Notes: generated by a model not told the origin, from the sequence alone. 64,000 nt of DNA from CAVWXT01 sp963759115 (GCA_963759115.1 CAVWXT010000005.1:682001-746000); one strand, 5' to 3'. Counted from the first letter of the stretch, positions 19,145 through 28,655 are shown. Numbers and translations: made by a program.

Positions 19145-19927
19145 CTACGTCCCGAACTCCGGCCTACGCCGGGCCAACTGGTTTTGCAGCCGCTGCACGA
19201 TCGAACTGTGCATCTGGCTCACGCGGCTCTCGGAAAGATTCAACGTGGCGCCGATCTCCTTCATCGTGAACTCTTCGTAGTAGTAAAGGATGATGATCAG
19301 CCGCTCGTTGCGATTCAGTCCCTTGGTCACCAGCCGCATCAGGTCGTTCTTCTGAATGCGCCGGGTCGGGTCTTCGCCCTTCTTGTCTTCGAGGATGTCG
19401 ATCTCGCGGACGTCCTTGTAGCTGTCGGTCTCGTACCACTTCTTGTTGAGGCTGATGAGATTGACGGCGTTGGCGTCGAGGATCATCTTTTCCAGTTCGG
19501 GCACGGAGATTTGCATCTCCTGGGCCAACTCGTTCTCGTTGGGTTGGCGGCCGAATCGGGCCTCGAGGTTCTTGATGGCCTCGTTCAGCTTGCTGGCCTT
19601 CGAGCGGACCAACCGCGGCACCCAATCCATGGTCCGCAGCTCGTCGAGCATCGCCCCGCGAATGCGCGGCACGCAATACGTCTCGAACTTCACGCCGCGC
19701 GAGAGGTCGAAGGCGTCGATGGCGTCCATCAGCCCGAACACGCCCGCCGAAATCAGGTCGTCCAGCTCGACGCCTTCCGGCAGCCGCGCCCAAATCCGCT
19801 CGCCGTTGTACTTCACCAGCGGCAGGTAGATTTCGACCAGCCGGTTGCGGAGTTCCTGGTTCGACAAGTCCTTCTTGAATTCGATCCACAGTTGCTCAAC
19901 TTCTTCCGGAGCGACAGCGGTTGCCAT
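19145..19927 (-). CDS. fliA: Flagellar sigma factor FliA (sigma28)
   Basis: A 260-residue sigma70-family factor of the FliA/WhiG type. Region 2 reads LPLVKYNGERIWARLPEGVELDDLIS then GVFGLMDAIDAFD...FETYCVPRIRGAMLDELR, region 3 ALARFGRQPNENELAQEM-like, and region 4 LIIILYYYEEFTMKEIGATLNLSESRVSQMHSSIVQRL. It directs RNA polymerase to late flagellar and chemotaxis promoters. It closes the flhA-flhF-flhG-fliA series, the classical order in many flagellated bacteria. An earlier ATG at 19939 would add four residues. Confidence 0.93.
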   Translation of the reverse strand: MATAVAPEEVEQLWIEFKKDLSNQELRNRLVEIYLPLVKYNGERIWARLPEGVELDDLISAGVFGLMDAIDAFDLSRGVKFETYCVPRIRGAMLDELRTMDWVPRLVRSKASKLNEAIKNLEARFGRQPNENELAQEMQISVPELEKMILDANAVNLISLNKKWYETDSYKDVREIDILEDKKGEDPTRRIQKNDLMRLVTKGLNRNERLIIILYYYEEFTMKEIGATLNLSESRVSQMHSSIVQRLQNQLARRRPEFGT

Positions 19928-20035
19928 GCGTTCCTCCATGATGCGCCGGGATCCCGGCGGTTAGAAATCCATTTCCATTGGGTCTGGCAATTGCCTTGAG
20001 AGGCGAGTCGTTAAACTCGGCGCGTCTTCTCCAAT

Positions 20036-20812
20036 TTAACAGACCTTTGCGTGCGCGTGCCTATCGCTTGTTGTACCCAATCGGCTTACGATGTCCGAAT
20101 ATTTAGCAATTTCGATCCCCAACAACCGGCGGCACGCCCGCGCGAGCCGGTTGTAGACCCGCTGGGCATCCCGAGTCGTTGGGGCCCGGTTGACTCGCAC
20201 GTAAATCACTTCGCCCGGCTCGGCGGCGTCAATGCCATCTTGGTTTCGACGTGGGAGGGCCAGGGCCCGAATCGCGGCGAACGTGGCGACGACCGCCGGC
20301 GTGTCGCCCGTGGTGACCATCACGATCGCGTCGGCCATGCGACAGATGCGTTGCACGGCTCGGCCGGGGCTGTTGCCGACGTCTACCACGGCCACATCGG
20401 TTTGACTGCTATCGTCGCGGAGAAGCTCGGTCAGACGTTCGACGGCGGCCGGCGACCCGTGCCCGAGGTCCCCCGACCACCGAGCGCCGGCGATCAGTCG
20501 GATGCCACCGGGCGCTGCTTCGGCCGCCTCAGCCCAGGTGTGCCGGCCCGCCAGCACGTCGGCCAGCGAGTGTCGTTCCTCGATGCCGCACAACAGCGCG
20601 GCATTGCCGCCGCGCGGATCGGCGTCCACCAGCAGCACCCGCCGACCGGCCTGCGCCACTTCCTTGGCCAGCTCGAGAGCCACGGTGGTCGTCCCCACGC
20701 CCCCTTTGCCGCCCGTGACCACCAGCAGCGACGGACGCGCCGCGGCGGGCGGTGCTTGCCGGCGGCCGTCGTGCATGGCCAGTCGTCGCAGGTCGTGGGC
20801 CTGGTCGAGCAT
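20036..20812 (-). CDS. flhG: MinD-like ATPase FlhG (flagellar number regulator)
   Basis: About 258 residues from MLDQAHDLRRLAM. This N-terminal DQA-x-LR motif is the FlhG signature that stimulates the FlhF GTPase. The deviant Walker A is VTGGKGGVGTTTVALEL and the switch regions include VLLVDADPRGG and DVAVVDVGNSPG. FlhG sets the number and placement of flagella together with FlhF, encoded directly upstream (53 bases away). It is located at the membrane when ATP-bound (family knowledge). Confidence 0.9.
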   Translation of the reverse strand: MLDQAHDLRRLAMHDGRRQAPPAAARPSLLVVTGGKGGVGTTTVALELAKEVAQAGRRVLLVDADPRGGNAALLCGIEERHSLADVLAGRHTWAEAAEAAPGGIRLIAGARWSGDLGHGSPAAVERLTELLRDDSSQTDVAVVDVGNSPGRAVQRICRMADAIVMVTTGDTPAVVATFAAIRALALPRRNQDGIDAAEPGEVIYVRVNRAPTTRDAQRVYNRLARACRRLLGIEIAKYSDIVSRLGTTSDRHAHAKVC

Positions 20813-20864
20813 GAAAGGAAACCGGGACTTGGGGATTAGAAAACGAAAGGGAACGGTCGGTGGC

Positions 20865-22042
20865 TCACTGCCCGCTGGCTGCAAACCGCTCGTGTACCGA
20901 TGGATCGACCTGGAGGATCATGCGGGCAAGCTCGCGGGCGTCGGCCGTTTCGATGTCGTCGGGCACGCTCTGGCCGTTGGTCAAGTAGCTCAGCGGCAGG
21001 CCGCCGGAACGCAACAGCGGCAACACGTTGCCCAGCCCGCTGGCTTCGTCGAGCTTGGTGAGGATCAGCGCGGTGGTGCCGACGGCCGCGAACCGCTCGG
21101 CGGTTTGCTCCAAGGTCCGCGCGGCGGCCACGCTGCTCAGTACCAGGTGTACCTCGTCGGCGTTGGCCTCGGCCAGAAACATCTTGAGTTCCTGGATGCG
21201 GACTTCGTCCTTGGGGCTGCGGCCGGCGGTGTCCAACAGGATCAGGTCGAGATGGCTCATTTCGGCCACCGTCTCGCGCATCTCCCGCGGCGTCGAGACG
21301 ACGTGCATGGGCAGGTCGATGATGTCGGCGTAGGTCCGCAACTGCTCCACCGCGGCGATGCGATAGGTGTCGACGGTAATCAGTCCCACGCGGCGTTTTT
21401 CCTTGAGGCGGAAGTTGGCGGCCAGTTTGGCGATGGTGGTGGTCTTGCCCACGCCCGTCGGCCCCACCAGCGCGGCGAGCCGGCAGCGGCCGGGCGTCAC
21501 GCGGATCGGTCCGGCTACGCAGATGTCGCTCTCGATCAGGCCGGCCACGCGGGCTTTCAACAGCATCGCATCGGCCAGACCTTGGTTGGCCGGATCGTTG
21601 CGAACGCGCTCGACCAATTCGCGGGCGATCTCCTCGCTCAGTTCGGCGTCGAGCAGTTCGGTAAAGAGGTGGAACAGCTCCTCGGGCCAATCGCCGCGGC
21701 CGCCGCCGTTGGAACGCCGGCAGAGGTCCTTCACCATGGCCTGCAAGGTGCTGAGTTGGCCCTGCACCTGGTGCGTAAGTCGTGTGTCGGCCGAGGCTCG
21801 CGTGGTCGGGCGGAGGGCGGCGCTTCGACCGGCGGCTCGACAACCGCGCGGGCCGGCAAGCGGCTGGGCACGTTGACGCCGCGCGAAGCCGTCACCTCGA
21901 TTTGCCGCGCCCGCGGCAGCAGCCCCCACCAACGGCTGCGCACCTCGCGGGTGTGCAACACGGCCGCCTCGGGGCCCAGTTCACGGCGCACCAACGCCAA
22001 CGCTTCATGCATCGTCGCCGCTCGAAAAGTTCGGAGTTCCAT
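20865..22042 (-). CDS. flhF: Flagellar SRP-type GTPase FlhF (frame broken near 21810)
   Basis: From MELRTFRAATMHEALALVRREL, the FlhF B-domain start, the protein runs through a linker into the NG GTPase domain. That domain has VALVGPTGVGKTTTIAKLAA (P-loop), VGLITVDTYRIAAVEQL, LDLILLDTAGRSPKD and LTKLDEASGLGNVL. It recruits the flagellum to its site with FlhG. The frame changes by two in the linker near 21800-21815, consistent with two single-base insertions. The linker is variable, so the exact sites cannot be fixed. It lies between flhA and flhG on one strand. Confidence 0.9.
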
Positions 22043-22077
22043 GGGAGTGAGAGATTGGTGATTAGAGGTTGAGCAAG

Positions 22078-22099
22078 TAGGGTGGGCATCGCCCACCGA
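22078..22099. repeat. Palindrome family F, short copy (TAGGGTGGGCATCGCCCACCGA)
   Basis: GGTGGGC and GCCCACC arms with a 2-base loop sit between flhA and flhF. Longer copies of this word occur at 35521-35581 and 41101-41159, again between genes of one strand. Confidence 0.7.
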
Positions 22100-22122
22100 A
22101 ACCAGAAACATCTCGCGGCGAG

Positions 22123-24165
22123 TCACGCCGCCTGCAAAATTCGCGTCATTGATTCAAGTTTCGTGTCCGGAGTAATCTCGCTATAGCCGAGTACGATCAA
22201 CTGCGGGATGTGCGCCGCGGTGATTTGTTTCAGGGCCGCCCGGATGTCGGGGCTCACCAGCACGATCGGCGGCCACTGGTTGGCTACGAGTTTTTCCACT
22301 TCCGCATCGAGCCGACCGCACACTTCCTCCACGGCCTCGGGCGAGAGGTGAATCCGCAGCCCGCCCTCGTCGTGCTCGAAGCCGGCCCGAATCCGCTCTT
22401 CCAACGCCGGATCGAGCGTGACGACGTGCAACCGGCCGTCCTGGTCGCGGTAGCGCGTGCAAATGGTGCGGGCCAGCCGCTGGCGGACGCACTCCGTCAA
22501 CCAGATCTCGTCCTTGGCCCGCGTGGCAAAATCGCCCAGCGTCTCCAGGATGGGCCCCAATTGGCGAATGGGCACCTGCTCGCGCAACAGCAGCCGCAAC
22601 ACCTGCTGCACTTCGCCCAACTTCATCAGGCCGGGAATCAGTTCGTCGACGGCCGCGGGCGAGGTCTTTCGCAACTCGTCGATCAGGTGCTTCACGGCGT
22701 CGCGGGTGAGCAGTTCGTCGGCGTGCTGGCGAACCGTCTCGGTCAAGTGTGCGGCAATGGCGCCCGTCGGATCGGCCGCCTTGTCGTGGACGGTCCCCTG
22801 GGCTACGGCAATATCGGCGATCTTGATCCGGTATTGGCTCTGTTCGAGGCGCATGTTGTCGCGAATGCGGACTTTCGGCAAGATTACGCCGATCTCGGCG
22901 GCCAGGCTTTGCCGCACGCGCTGGATGCGATCCAGCAAATCGCCGCCGCGCTTCGGGTCGGCCCAGCGGATCAGGCCCACGCCAAGCTCCACCTCCATCG
23001 GGTCGACGGCCAGATAGTCCTCGACGCGCTGCTGGGCCTGGTGGGCGGCCTCGACGCGCTGCTTGGCCTGCGTGGCTTGGGCCTTCGTCTCGCGGCGGGA
23101 TACCGTTATCGCCATGCCCGCGCAGGCCGCGCCGATCATCAGCAGCGGAATCCGCGGCAGGCTGGTGAAGACCAGGATGCCGAGAAAACCGCTCGCCACG
23201 GCCAGCGCCTGAGGCCGCGAAAAGAGCTGCCGCAGAAACTCGTGCGGCAAGTTGGTCGCCTGGTTGCTGCGGGTGACTAATAGGGCGGCGGCCAACGATA
23301 TCAGGAACGCGGGAATCTGCGTGACCAGTCCGTCGCCGATCGTGAGCGTGGTGAACAACGATGCCGCCTGACCGACGCTCATGCCCGCCTGGACCACGCC
23401 GATGAACAGGCCGCCGATGATGTTGATGAGGATAATCACGATGCCGGCGATGGCGTCGCCGCGGACGAACTTGCTGGCCCCGTCCATGGCGCCGAAGAAG
23501 TCGGCCTGCTGCGACACCTCCTGCCGGCGGCGCTGGGCCTCGCGATCGTCGATCGCGCCGGCATTCAGGTCGGCGTCGATGGACATCTGCTTGCCCGGCA
23601 TGCCGTCGAGGGTGAATCGGGCAGCCACTTCGCTGATGCGGGTGGCCCCTTTGGTGATTACCACGAATTGAATCAGCACGATGATCGAGAAGATCACCAG
23701 ACCGACGACGACGTTGTCGGCGCCGGTGGCGCCGCCGGTGACGAATCGCCCGAAGGTCCGCACGACGCCGCCCGCCGCCAACTCGTGGTCGATGGTCGCT
23801 CGGGTGAGGATCAGTCGCGTGGTGGCCACGTTCAACACCAGCCGGAATAGCGTGGTCGCCAGCAGCAGCGACGGGAAGATGTTGAACTCCAACGGCGTTC
23901 GCACGTAGAGAGTCGTCAGCAGCATAATCACCGCGATGGTGATGTTCGATGCCAGCAGCAGGTCCATCCATGAGGCCGGCACCGGCACCATGATCACCAG
24001 GATGCTGGCGACCATGCCGATCGGAAGGATCAGGTCTTGGATGCGGGCCCAAGGGCCCGCGCTGCAGGGCGCGGTACGGCGGCAGACGACATCAAAGGCT
24101 CCGTCGAGTAGACGAGGGCGGGGAAAGTACCCTAAAGCGGCCCGAATGTCCAGGTCGGTTTGCAC
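22123..24165 (-). CDS. flhA: Flagellar export apparatus protein FlhA
   Basis: FlhA is the large membrane subunit of the flagellar type III export gate. The N-terminal half has eight hydrophobic segments, beginning LILPIGMVASILVIMVPVP. It includes the invariant TPLEFNIFPSLLLATTLFRL and the FHIPEP-type loop VAARFTLDGMPGKQMSIDADLNAG. The C-terminal cytosolic domain ends SEITPDTKLESMTRILQAA. The N-terminus is uncertain. The frame stays open to 24291, but the upstream stretch is the translation of an intergenic repeat (LSPLWERG). GTG at 24165 is the first start after that repeat. It begins the flhA-flhF-flhG-fliA series. Confidence 0.93.
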   Translation of the reverse strand: MQTDLDIRAALGYFPRPRLLDGAFDVVCRRTAPCSAGPWARIQDLILPIGMVASILVIMVPVPASWMDLLLASNITIAVIMLLTTLYVRTPLEFNIFPSLLLATTLFRLVLNVATTRLILTRATIDHELAAGGVVRTFGRFVTGGATGADNVVVGLVIFSIIVLIQFVVITKGATRISEVAARFTLDGMPGKQMSIDADLNAGAIDDREAQRRRQEVSQQADFFGAMDGASKFVRGDAIAGIVIILINIIGGLFIGVVQAGMSVGQAASLFTTLTIGDGLVTQIPAFLISLAAALLVTRSNQATNLPHEFLRQLFSRPQALAVASGFLGILVFTSLPRIPLLMIGAACAGMAITVSRRETKAQATQAKQRVEAAHQAQQRVEDYLAVDPMEVELGVGLIRWADPKRGGDLLDRIQRVRQSLAAEIGVILPKVRIRDNMRLEQSQYRIKIADIAVAQGTVHDKAADPTGAIAAHLTETVRQHADELLTRDAVKHLIDELRKTSPAAVDELIPGLMKLGEVQQVLRLLLREQVPIRQLGPILETLGDFATRAKDEIWLTECVRQRLARTICTRYRDQDGRLHVVTLDPALEERIRAGFEHDEGGLRIHLSPEAVEEVCGRLDAEVEKLVANQWPPIVLVSPDIRAALKQITAAHIPQLIVLGYSEITPDTKLESMTRILQAA

Positions 24166-24178
24166 GAGGCGAGAAACG

Positions 24179-24466
24179 AGTCCCCTCTCCCAGAGGGGAG
24201 AAAGAACATTTTGGAACATGGTCGCGTGTGCGGGTAGAAAACGCCGCGATGACGCTGCCCACATTTCATATCCTGTGCAAAATGCGGGCAACGGGGAGGA
24301 AGGGACGCACGCAAAGGCGCAAAGGCGCGAAGAATTGGAAGGTCGGCAGCGGATGACAATTTCCGCGGGTTCAACCTTGCGTGTTACTCAGTGACCCCTT
24401 GCACATGGTTTTCGCTTGTCGTTTGCGCCTTTGCGCCTTCGCGTGATCTTTTCCTGGGGCGTCCCT
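24179..24466. repeat. Intergenic palindromic repeats (CCCCTCTCCCAGAGGGG and GGGACGC...GCAAAGGCGC)
   Basis: The space upstream of flhA holds two repeat types. At 24181-24198 there is a short hairpin, CCCCTCTCCCAGAGGGG. At 24302-24332 the words GGGACGCACGC and AAAGGCGCAAAGGCGC occur. Their complements GCGCCTTTGCGCCTTCGCG and GGGGCGTCCC occur at 24425-24466, forming a 165-base stem-loop structure. No gene is seen here. Confidence 0.65.
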
Positions 24467-24602
24467 CGCGCGTCCAGTCGTGTCTTACTCCTTCTTTCCG
24501 CCTAGATCCTTCCACCCGCAATTGTGACGCCACACCGTACGCCTTATCCCCGCCGAACCGCTCTTGACCTGCGCCGCCCGAATCCTTACCCTCTGGCCCA
24601 TT

Positions 24603-25736
24603 ATGGTGAACTCAATTGCGCGAACCGCCGTTATCTGCCTGGGTCTTTGGGCCGCGGCAACCATCGCCAAGTCGCAGGAGGCATCTCCGTCCAATCAATT
24701 GGAACGGGGCATGGTCATCCTTCGCAATGGGCAGTTCGTCGAAGGACGCATCACCCAAACCGACGGGCTCTACGTGGTCGACCTGCCCGACGGACAGATC
24801 CGCATCAAAGCGGCCGACGTCGACGTGGTTTGCCGCGACCTGGACGAGGGCTACGTGCGGAAGCGGGCGGCGATTCAGGTGGGCAACGTAAACAGCCATC
24901 TCGAATTGGCCCAGTGGTGCCTGCGGCACAACCTGCTGGGACCGGCCGCTCAGGAATTGGCCGACGCCACGGCCGCCGATCCGAAAAACCCGATGATCGA
25001 TGCACTCCAGCGCCGCTTGAAGTTGGCCCTGGAGCCGCCGGCGGTCGAGGTGGCAAGCCAGCCGCTGTCGGGGCCGTCCAACGACGAACTGGACCGGATG
25101 ATTCGCGGCCTGCCGCACGGCGCGGTTGAGACATTCACCCAGTCGGTGCAGCCGGTGTTGATCAACCATTGCGCTACTTCGGGCTGCCACGGCCCGCAGT
25201 CGGAGACGGGCCTGCGGTTGCTTCGCAGTTCGGCAGGCCAATCGGCCGGCCGGCGAATCACGCAGCGAAACCTCTATTCCGTGCTGCAATTCGTCAATCG
25301 GGACACCCCCCTTGCCAGCCGTCTGCTGGTCGCGCCGAGCGGTCCGCACGGCAACGCCCGATACGCCGTTTTCAGCGAGCGTCAGGCTTCGCAGTTCACG
25401 CGCCTTGTCGAATGGACCTATCAACTCGCCCAGACGCCGGCATCGGACTCTCCGCCCGCCACGATTGGCCCCGTGGTCCCGGTGGCAGCTCCACAGTCTG
25501 AGAGCGCGCCGCACGCGTTGTCGCAAGAGGCGCGGAAGGCCCGCCCCTTGGCGGCCGCCGAGAAGAACCAGGTGGCGCGCCGCAACGGCGTTCGACCCGC
25601 GGCCAAACCCCCCGCCGACGCCATGCCGGCGTCGTTCGATCAGCCGGTCGATCCCTTCGATCCCGAGGTCTTCAATCGCCGCTTCGCGCCGAAAAAGGAG
25701 CAGCCGGAGAGCGGGAGCCGTCCCGCGCCGGAGTGA
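24603..25736 (+). CDS. Exported protein with CX4CH haem-like motif
   Basis: From the ATG at 24603 the product is 377 residues with a signal peptide (IARTAVICLGLWAAATIAKSQ). It has a small beta domain that reads like an SH3/AMIN-type fold (VILRNGQFVEGRITQTDGLYVVDLPDG). A helical segment leads to VLINHCATSGCHGPQSETG near residue 187, and then a planctomycete-cytochrome-like block (RNLYSVLQFVNRDTPLASRLL). CX4CH differs from the standard CX2CH of c-type cytochromes; I have seen the longer spacing in planctomycete proteins, so haem binding is possible but not certain. The C-terminus is low-complexity Ala/Pro. The gene stands alone. Confidence 0.75.
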   Translation: MVNSIARTAVICLGLWAAATIAKSQEASPSNQLERGMVILRNGQFVEGRITQTDGLYVVDLPDGQIRIKAADVDVVCRDLDEGYVRKRAAIQVGNVNSHLELAQWCLRHNLLGPAAQELADATAADPKNPMIDALQRRLKLALEPPAVEVASQPLSGPSNDELDRMIRGLPHGAVETFTQSVQPVLINHCATSGCHGPQSETGLRLLRSSAGQSAGRRITQRNLYSVLQFVNRDTPLASRLLVAPSGPHGNARYAVFSERQASQFTRLVEWTYQLAQTPASDSPPATIGPVVPVAAPQSESAPHALSQEARKARPLAAAEKNQVARRNGVRPAAKPPADAMPASFDQPVDPFDPEVFNRRFAPKKEQPESGSRPAPE

Positions 25737-25740
25737 AATC

Positions 25741-25842
25741 TGTAGGACGAGTTTTCCAACTCGTCCCGAAAGAACGGACCGAGAACCGGCGGATTTCTCA
25801 GCCCACACCTGAAGACTGGACGGATTAGGAAATCCGTCCTAC
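25741..25842. repeat. Repeat pair TAGGACGAGTTTTCCAACTCGTCC / GGACGGATTAGGAAATCCGTCC
   Basis: Two small palindromes (GGACGAGTT/AACTCGTCC and GGACGGATT/AATCCGTCC) flank about 50 bases, between the converging exported-protein and NUDIX genes. The outer words GTAGGAC and GTCCTAC also pair, so the whole can fold as one structure with two inner hairpins. The plan is the same as in family D. Confidence 0.7.
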
Positions 25843-25863
25843 GGGCCGATCCTGCTGTTGCCC

Positions 25864-26292
25864 TCATTGCTCGATCGCGATTTCGCCCCGTTCGAGCAAC
25901 TCCAAGAACTCTCGGTTGCTCTCCAACAGGTCGGGCAGAGCGGCCATTTCGGCCGGCGTGAACCAGTGGATCGACTCGACCTCGCGCGGATTGGCCACGG
26001 GCACCGCGTCCGCCGACAACTCGCCGAGCCACCAGGCAAGCTCCACCTTCCACGCCGTGACGCACCGCCACAGCCGCCGCACCGGCCGGATCGCTACGCC
26101 GACCTCCTCCCGGAATTCCCGCACCAGGGCCTCTTCTTCCGACTCCTTTCCCTCGATGCCCCCACCGGGAAAGCAATAGACCAGCGGGGCCACCACCGAC
26201 CGCGCCCGGCGGATTACCAGCATTCGGCCGTCGCGCACGACGACCGCCACCGCCCCGCGCCGTCCGGGATCGTCGGGAATCTGGGGCGTCAT
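25864..26292 (-). CDS. NUDIX hydrolase
   Basis: This 142-residue protein contains a complete Nudix box: GGGIEGKESEEEALVREF followed by REEVGV, matching GX5EX7REUXEEXGU. It hydrolyses a nucleoside diphosphate linked to some group X with Mg2+; the substrate cannot be read from the sequence. The N-terminus GAVAVVVRDGRMLVIRRA is the usual first strand. It overlaps the preceding gene by four bases (ATGA), so the two are translated together. Confidence 0.92.
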   Translation of the reverse strand: MTPQIPDDPGRRGAVAVVVRDGRMLVIRRARSVVAPLVYCFPGGGIEGKESEEEALVREFREEVGVAIRPVRRLWRCVTAWKVELAWWLGELSADAVPVANPREVESIHWFTPAEMAALPDLLESNREFLELLERGEIAIEQ

Positions 26293-26960
26293 TTGGGTTT
26301 CGCCGCTTCTTGCGGGTATGGCGTCAGCGTCTTCGAGAGATCGATCGGGTGCGGCACGACCTTCTGCGGCGCGATCACTTTGGGCAGGTCAAGCGGGAAG
26401 GGCGCGGCCTTCAACGGCGCCAGCATCCGCGGCGGGTCGATGGGCCGAGTCGGCGTCTTCAGGGCTTGGAGGCCGGCCGTCAACGGCGGCGGCTTCTCCC
26501 ATTGCCGGATCATGCGGGTGAACCGATTGCGAGCGTTGCGAAGGTGGGCGGGCAGGTCGTCGCCCATCGCGGCGTCCACGCGTTTCCAGAAGGCACGAAC
26601 GCCCGCCACGTGATAAAAGCCCCCCTTGGCCGACGCCTCGGCAATGTCTGCCAGCAGTCCGCGCAGGGCCTCGTTGTCGAAGGTCGTCATGATCTGAAAA
26701 TACCAGTCGGCCTGGCCCTCGGTGCCCCAGTCGGCCAGGGCTTCGTGGACGCGGGCCAGGGCGTCAATCTCTTGCCGCCGCACTTGCTGGGGTTGGTCCG
26801 GGTCGAGGATCATTTCCTTGAGCCGGTCGCGGACTCCGCCGAGCGCGGCCACGTCCTCGGCCGAAAGCCCCGCCAAGCCGCCCTGCCCGTCGGCCGCGCC
26901 GGGGATCGGTTCCGCGGCGGCCGAGGCCACGAGGATCAACACCAGCAACAGCAAGTGCAT
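26289..26960 (-). CDS. Secreted helical protein of unknown function
   Basis: From the ATG at 26960 the product is 223 residues with a clear signal peptide (MHLLLLVLILVASAAAEP). The mature region is helical (RDRLKEMILDPDQPQQVRRQEIDALARVHEALADWG and ARNRFTRMIRQWE), and the C-terminus is Pro/Lys-rich. No family is recognised. The stop overlaps the NUDIX start by four bases. The upstream open frame to 27143 is the translation of a nested repeat and was not included. Confidence 0.65.
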   Translation of the reverse strand: MHLLLLVLILVASAAAEPIPGAADGQGGLAGLSAEDVAALGGVRDRLKEMILDPDQPQQVRRQEIDALARVHEALADWGTEGQADWYFQIMTTFDNEALRGLLADIAEASAKGGFYHVAGVRAFWKRVDAAMGDDLPAHLRNARNRFTRMIRQWEKPPPLTAGLQALKTPTRPIDPPRMLAPLKAAPFPLDLPKVIAPQKVVPHPIDLSKTLTPYPQEAAKPK

Positions 26961-27001
26961 CAGTACGGAGCCAGGGAAACAGCCCCCCTTTCGCGTCGCG
27001 C

Positions 27002-27122
27002 TAGTAGTCTGACACACCGAAATCGTTGGGTGCCACGGGCAGCTTGTCTGCCCGTGCGGGGGACACGGGCAGACAAGCTGCCCGTGGCACCCAACTCGAG
27101 ATCTCATGCGTGTCAGACTACT
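27002..27122. repeat. Nested palindromes: TAGTAGTCTGACAC element containing family C
   Basis: Outer arms TAGTAGTCTGACAC (27002-27015) and GTGTCAGACTACT (27110-27122) enclose a perfect 29-base inner palindrome. The inner one begins GGGTGCCACGGGCAGCTTG at 27028 and ends CAAGCTGCCCGTGGCACCC at 27091. It looks like one mobile repeat inside another. A second family C copy is at 32939-33012. Confidence 0.8.
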
Positions 27123-27153
27123 GGTCCCCTGTGAGCTTGACATGCTGCTTCCC

Positions 27154-28641
27154 CTACTTTAACAGCGCGGCGAACGGATCGGGGTTGTCGGCCTTGCCAT
27201 CCGGTCCGTGCGGGCCGTAGTTGAGGAAGTTGTAGTACTCCTCCAGTCCGACGCACAGGCCGCGGGCCGCGCGGACGCCCGTCAGCACCAGGTCGTCGGC
27301 ACGGGCCTGGAACTCGTTGGCGTTGCAGCGGGCGAAGGCGTCGAGGAAGTATTTGAGCGCCTCCTTGGAGTGGCCCGTGTAGACGTAGGTCATCGCACGG
27401 TATCGCGCCCCGGCTGCGCTATCGCCAGCCTGCTTGCGGGCGGCGGCAAAGGCTTTCTCCCGCGCCGGGCAGTCCGGGTAGCCGATCGCGTCGAGCGGGT
27501 TCTCAGCGATGTCGTCGGCTGTGCCCGGCTTGCCATCCTCGCCGGCCGGTCCAAAGCGCTGATAGTTGATGAACGAGTTGGCGCGGGCCACGTTCTTGTC
27601 CAGGGCCTTGAACGCCTCGGCCACGGTGCGGCAGGCCTCGGCGACGGTGCGGCCGTCGGCGGCGTCGTAGAGGACGTGGGCGGCCTTCAGCGCCTGCTCA
27701 TAGTCGCCCTTGCGGGTCAGCACGTCGACGATCTTCCGCTGGGCGCCGTACCACGCCTCGGTGTTGGTGTATTCGGTCAGCACGCGATCGTAGGCCGCCA
27801 GTGCCGCGTCGTATTGCTGAAGCTCGACCAGGGCATCGCCGCGGGTCAGCACCCAAGCCTGCTTGGTCCGCTCGTCCGGGTCGACCTTTTCGTACTCGAT
27901 GCAGACGGCCGCGGCCTGATCGAACTTCTTCATCTGCACGAGGCACTGCGCCACTCGCTGCCGCAGCACGCGGTTGCTGTACTCGTCCCGGCGGGCGGTC
28001 CATTGCGGATCCAGCAGACGGTTCACCGCCGCCAGGCACTTGTCGGGCTCGTTGTTGCGGAAGGCCGACTCCTGCATGGCGTTCAAGGCCCGGCCCAAGA
28101 GGACTTCATTGCCTTTGGCCAACTCGGCGGCCAACGACGCCGCGGCGTAGGCCTCCGGCTTCTTGTTGGCCTCCAGACATAGCTCGGCAAAGCGAGTCTG
28201 GCCCTCGGCGCTATCCGGTTGACGCTCAACCAACTCGCGGACCTTGTCGAACGCCTCCGGGGCCTTGTTCTGTCCACGCAACAGTTCGGCCTGCAACAGC
28301 AGCGAGGCCTGCTCGGCCAGCCGGCTCTTGGGCATCACGCTGCGAATCCGCTGGGCCGTCTTGAACTGCTCGGCCGGTCTCTTCTGCCGCCCTTGGGCCT
28401 CGACGAGAACCGATAAGGCCCGAATCTTCTGCTCGTCGGTGGCCTGCTTGTCGGCCAACAACTCCTCGCAAATCGGGGCGGCCTGCCGGAGCTGATCCGG
28501 GCGGTCGTTGCGGGCCAGACCGGTGGCGCGATCGAGCTTCCTGTCGAGCGTTTCGGGCTCCTGCGCGCCTGCCATCGCAGGGCAGGTTGCAAGAACCGCC
28601 AACATCAGGATGAGTGCGAGGGGGTGTCGCCTGCTAGACAT
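27154..28641 (-). CDS. Secreted tetratricopeptide-repeat protein
   Basis: This 495-residue protein has a signal peptide (HPLALILMLAVLATCPAMAGA) and a long series of helix pairs of TPR type across residues 40-400. Examples are AELLRGQNKAPEAFDKVRELV, VNRLLDPQWTARRDEYSNRV and ALVELQQYDAALAAYDRVL. The C-terminus repeats the phrase FGPAGEDGKPGTADD / YGPHGPDGKADNPD, a short Gly/Asp-rich motif that may bind calcium. TPRs mediate protein contacts, here presumably in the periplasm. It ends the minus-strand MoxR-VWA cluster and follows the beta-propeller gene by 14 bases. Confidence 0.8.
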   Translation of the reverse strand: MSSRRHPLALILMLAVLATCPAMAGAQEPETLDRKLDRATGLARNDRPDQLRQAAPICEELLADKQATDEQKIRALSVLVEAQGRQKRPAEQFKTAQRIRSVMPKSRLAEQASLLLQAELLRGQNKAPEAFDKVRELVERQPDSAEGQTRFAELCLEANKKPEAYAAASLAAELAKGNEVLLGRALNAMQESAFRNNEPDKCLAAVNRLLDPQWTARRDEYSNRVLRQRVAQCLVQMKKFDQAAAVCIEYEKVDPDERTKQAWVLTRGDALVELQQYDAALAAYDRVLTEYTNTEAWYGAQRKIVDVLTRKGDYEQALKAAHVLYDAADGRTVAEACRTVAEAFKALDKNVARANSFINYQRFGPAGEDGKPGTADDIAENPLDAIGYPDCPAREKAFAAARKQAGDSAAGARYRAMTYVYTGHSKEALKYFLDAFARCNANEFQARADDLVLTGVRAARGLCVGLEEYYNFLNYGPHGPDGKADNPDPFAALLK

Positions 28642-28655
28642 CGTTCGGCCTTTCG

